From assembly GCA_011052285.1 (NCBI GenBank), contig DRJH01000160.1, positions 1 to 7,465 on the forward strand: a stretch of 7,465 nt of DNA. The letters run 5' to 3'. Positions 7,228 through 7,465 of the stretch are shown piece by piece. Position 1 is the stretch's first letter. Each line of letters begins with the position of its first letter. The notes under the pieces are model-generated. The model had not been told where the DNA came from. It saw only the letters and a list, made by a program, of their open reading frames with translations, and made no database searches. The translations under genes and the position numbers were made by a program. Source of the stretch: Gammaproteobacteria bacterium. GTDB lineage: Bacteria > Pseudomonadota > Gammaproteobacteria > Arenicellales > DRJH01.

Positions 7228-7429
7228 CGAAATCAAAGGGGAATAGGGTTGAAGCAACAGTATGCCTGAGTATAGGTCGGATATCAAGATATCAGGCAAT
7301 AGTGACAGATTTACATAAGCTATCTAGCAAATCAGCCCGATTATGCACTCGATATCACTGAAAATCAGGGCGACTATGCCTGATACTAATATGTTACATT
7401 CTCAATAACCCAACTAGAAGGAGCTAGAC
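7228..7429. other. putative attI / cassette-promoter region
   Basis: This 202-bp stretch lies between the intI start and the first plus-strand ORF, where integrons keep attI and the cassette promoter. TATGCCTGA occurs exactly at 7261-7269 and 7375-7383, and a related CGATTATGCACTCGATA lies at 7338-7354, 33 bp before the CGACTATGCCTGATA copy. ATCAGG-N9-CCTGAT forms an inverted repeat at 7364-7384. GTTACAT at 7393-7399 matches the insertion core GTTRRRY except at one position; ACCCAAC at 7408-7414 matches RYYYAAC. Possible plus-strand promoter boxes (TTGAAG 7249, TATAGG 7271, 16 bp apart) are weak. The location supports attI, but the exact crossover point is unproven. Confidence 0.45.
7259..7298 (-). 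promoter_or_regulatory. candidate intI promoter within an inverted repeat
   Basis: On the minus strand TTGATA (7287-7282) and CATACT (7264-7259) are spaced 17 bp, giving a leader of about 25 nt before ATG 7227. The inverted repeat TGCCTGA (7263-7269) and TCAGGCA (7292-7298) brackets the promoter, and a GATATC-AA-GATATC near-palindrome (7280-7293) covers the -35. A repressor could act here. No LexA-type CTGT-N8-ACAG box was found. Confidence 0.4.
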
Positions 7430-7465
7430 ATGCCTTTATTAGAATCTGATGAAAGAGAAGTAAAA
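7430..7465 (+). CDS. start of an ORF in first-cassette position, cut by window edge
   Basis: ATG at 7430 opens 12 codons (MPLLESDEREVK) that run off the right edge. AGAAGGAG at 7416-7423 lies 6 nt upstream, a strong ribosome site, so the start is credible. The position, reading away from intI just past the putative attI, is where a first integron cassette gene would be. The sequence around it is A/T-richer than kbl-tdh, as cassettes often are. The product cannot be identified from 12 residues. Confidence 0.6.
   Translation, partial: MPLLESDEREVK

Noticed and set aside
7228..7299. TTG start at 7299 for intI
   Set aside because: It would add 24 residues not seen in IntI proteins, and the candidate promoter lies in this stretch.
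7228..7430. LexA box near intI
   Set aside because: Both ACAG occurrences on the plus strand (7257 and 7305) were checked, and neither has CTGT 8 bp before it.

Overview
The window looks like chromosomal DNA of a gammaproteobacterium that uses periplasmic c-type cytochromes and possibly inorganic sulfur compounds. This rests on the Kbl/Tdh sequences, which closely resemble the enterobacterial enzymes, on an integron integrase of the chromosomal type, and on a cytochrome operon with a sulfur-transport family protein. The genus cannot be fixed from the sequence alone.

Left third (1-2797, minus strand): a three-gene unit read right to left. It starts with a secreted monoheme cytochrome c carrying an unusual Cys-Pro-rich repeat (2797-2057). 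Next is a secreted five-heme cytochrome c (1962-763). Last is a YeeE/YedE-type sulfur-transport membrane protein (766 to beyond the left edge), whose ATG overlaps the stop codon of the cytochrome gene. The unit probably links periplasmic electron transfer to uptake or handling of a sulfur compound, but no substrate is visible.

Intergenic control region (2798-3257, 460 bp): two 23-bp-phased direct repeats and a weak promoter lie upstream of the cytochrome unit. On the plus strand there are two very small possible ORFs (9 codons, then a Cys/His-rich 48 codons) and a strong inverted repeat. None of these is proven.

Middle (3258-6238, plus strand): an aspartate/glutamate-racemase family gene, then kbl and tdh. 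Tdh oxidises threonine to 2-amino-3-ketobutyrate, and Kbl cleaves that with CoA to glycine and acetyl-CoA. The racemase probably acts on an amino acid feeding into or branching from this pathway.

Right end (6239-7465): a complete integron integrase gene on the minus strand, convergent with tdh and only 8 bp from it. Beyond its start lies a 200-bp region with a candidate intI promoter, repeated TATGCCTGA motifs and inverted repeats, which is where attI should be. The first 12 codons of a plus-strand ORF, placed as a first gene cassette would be, run off the right edge. The window therefore appears to stop at the start of a chromosomal integron, and whether a cassette array exists lies outside it.
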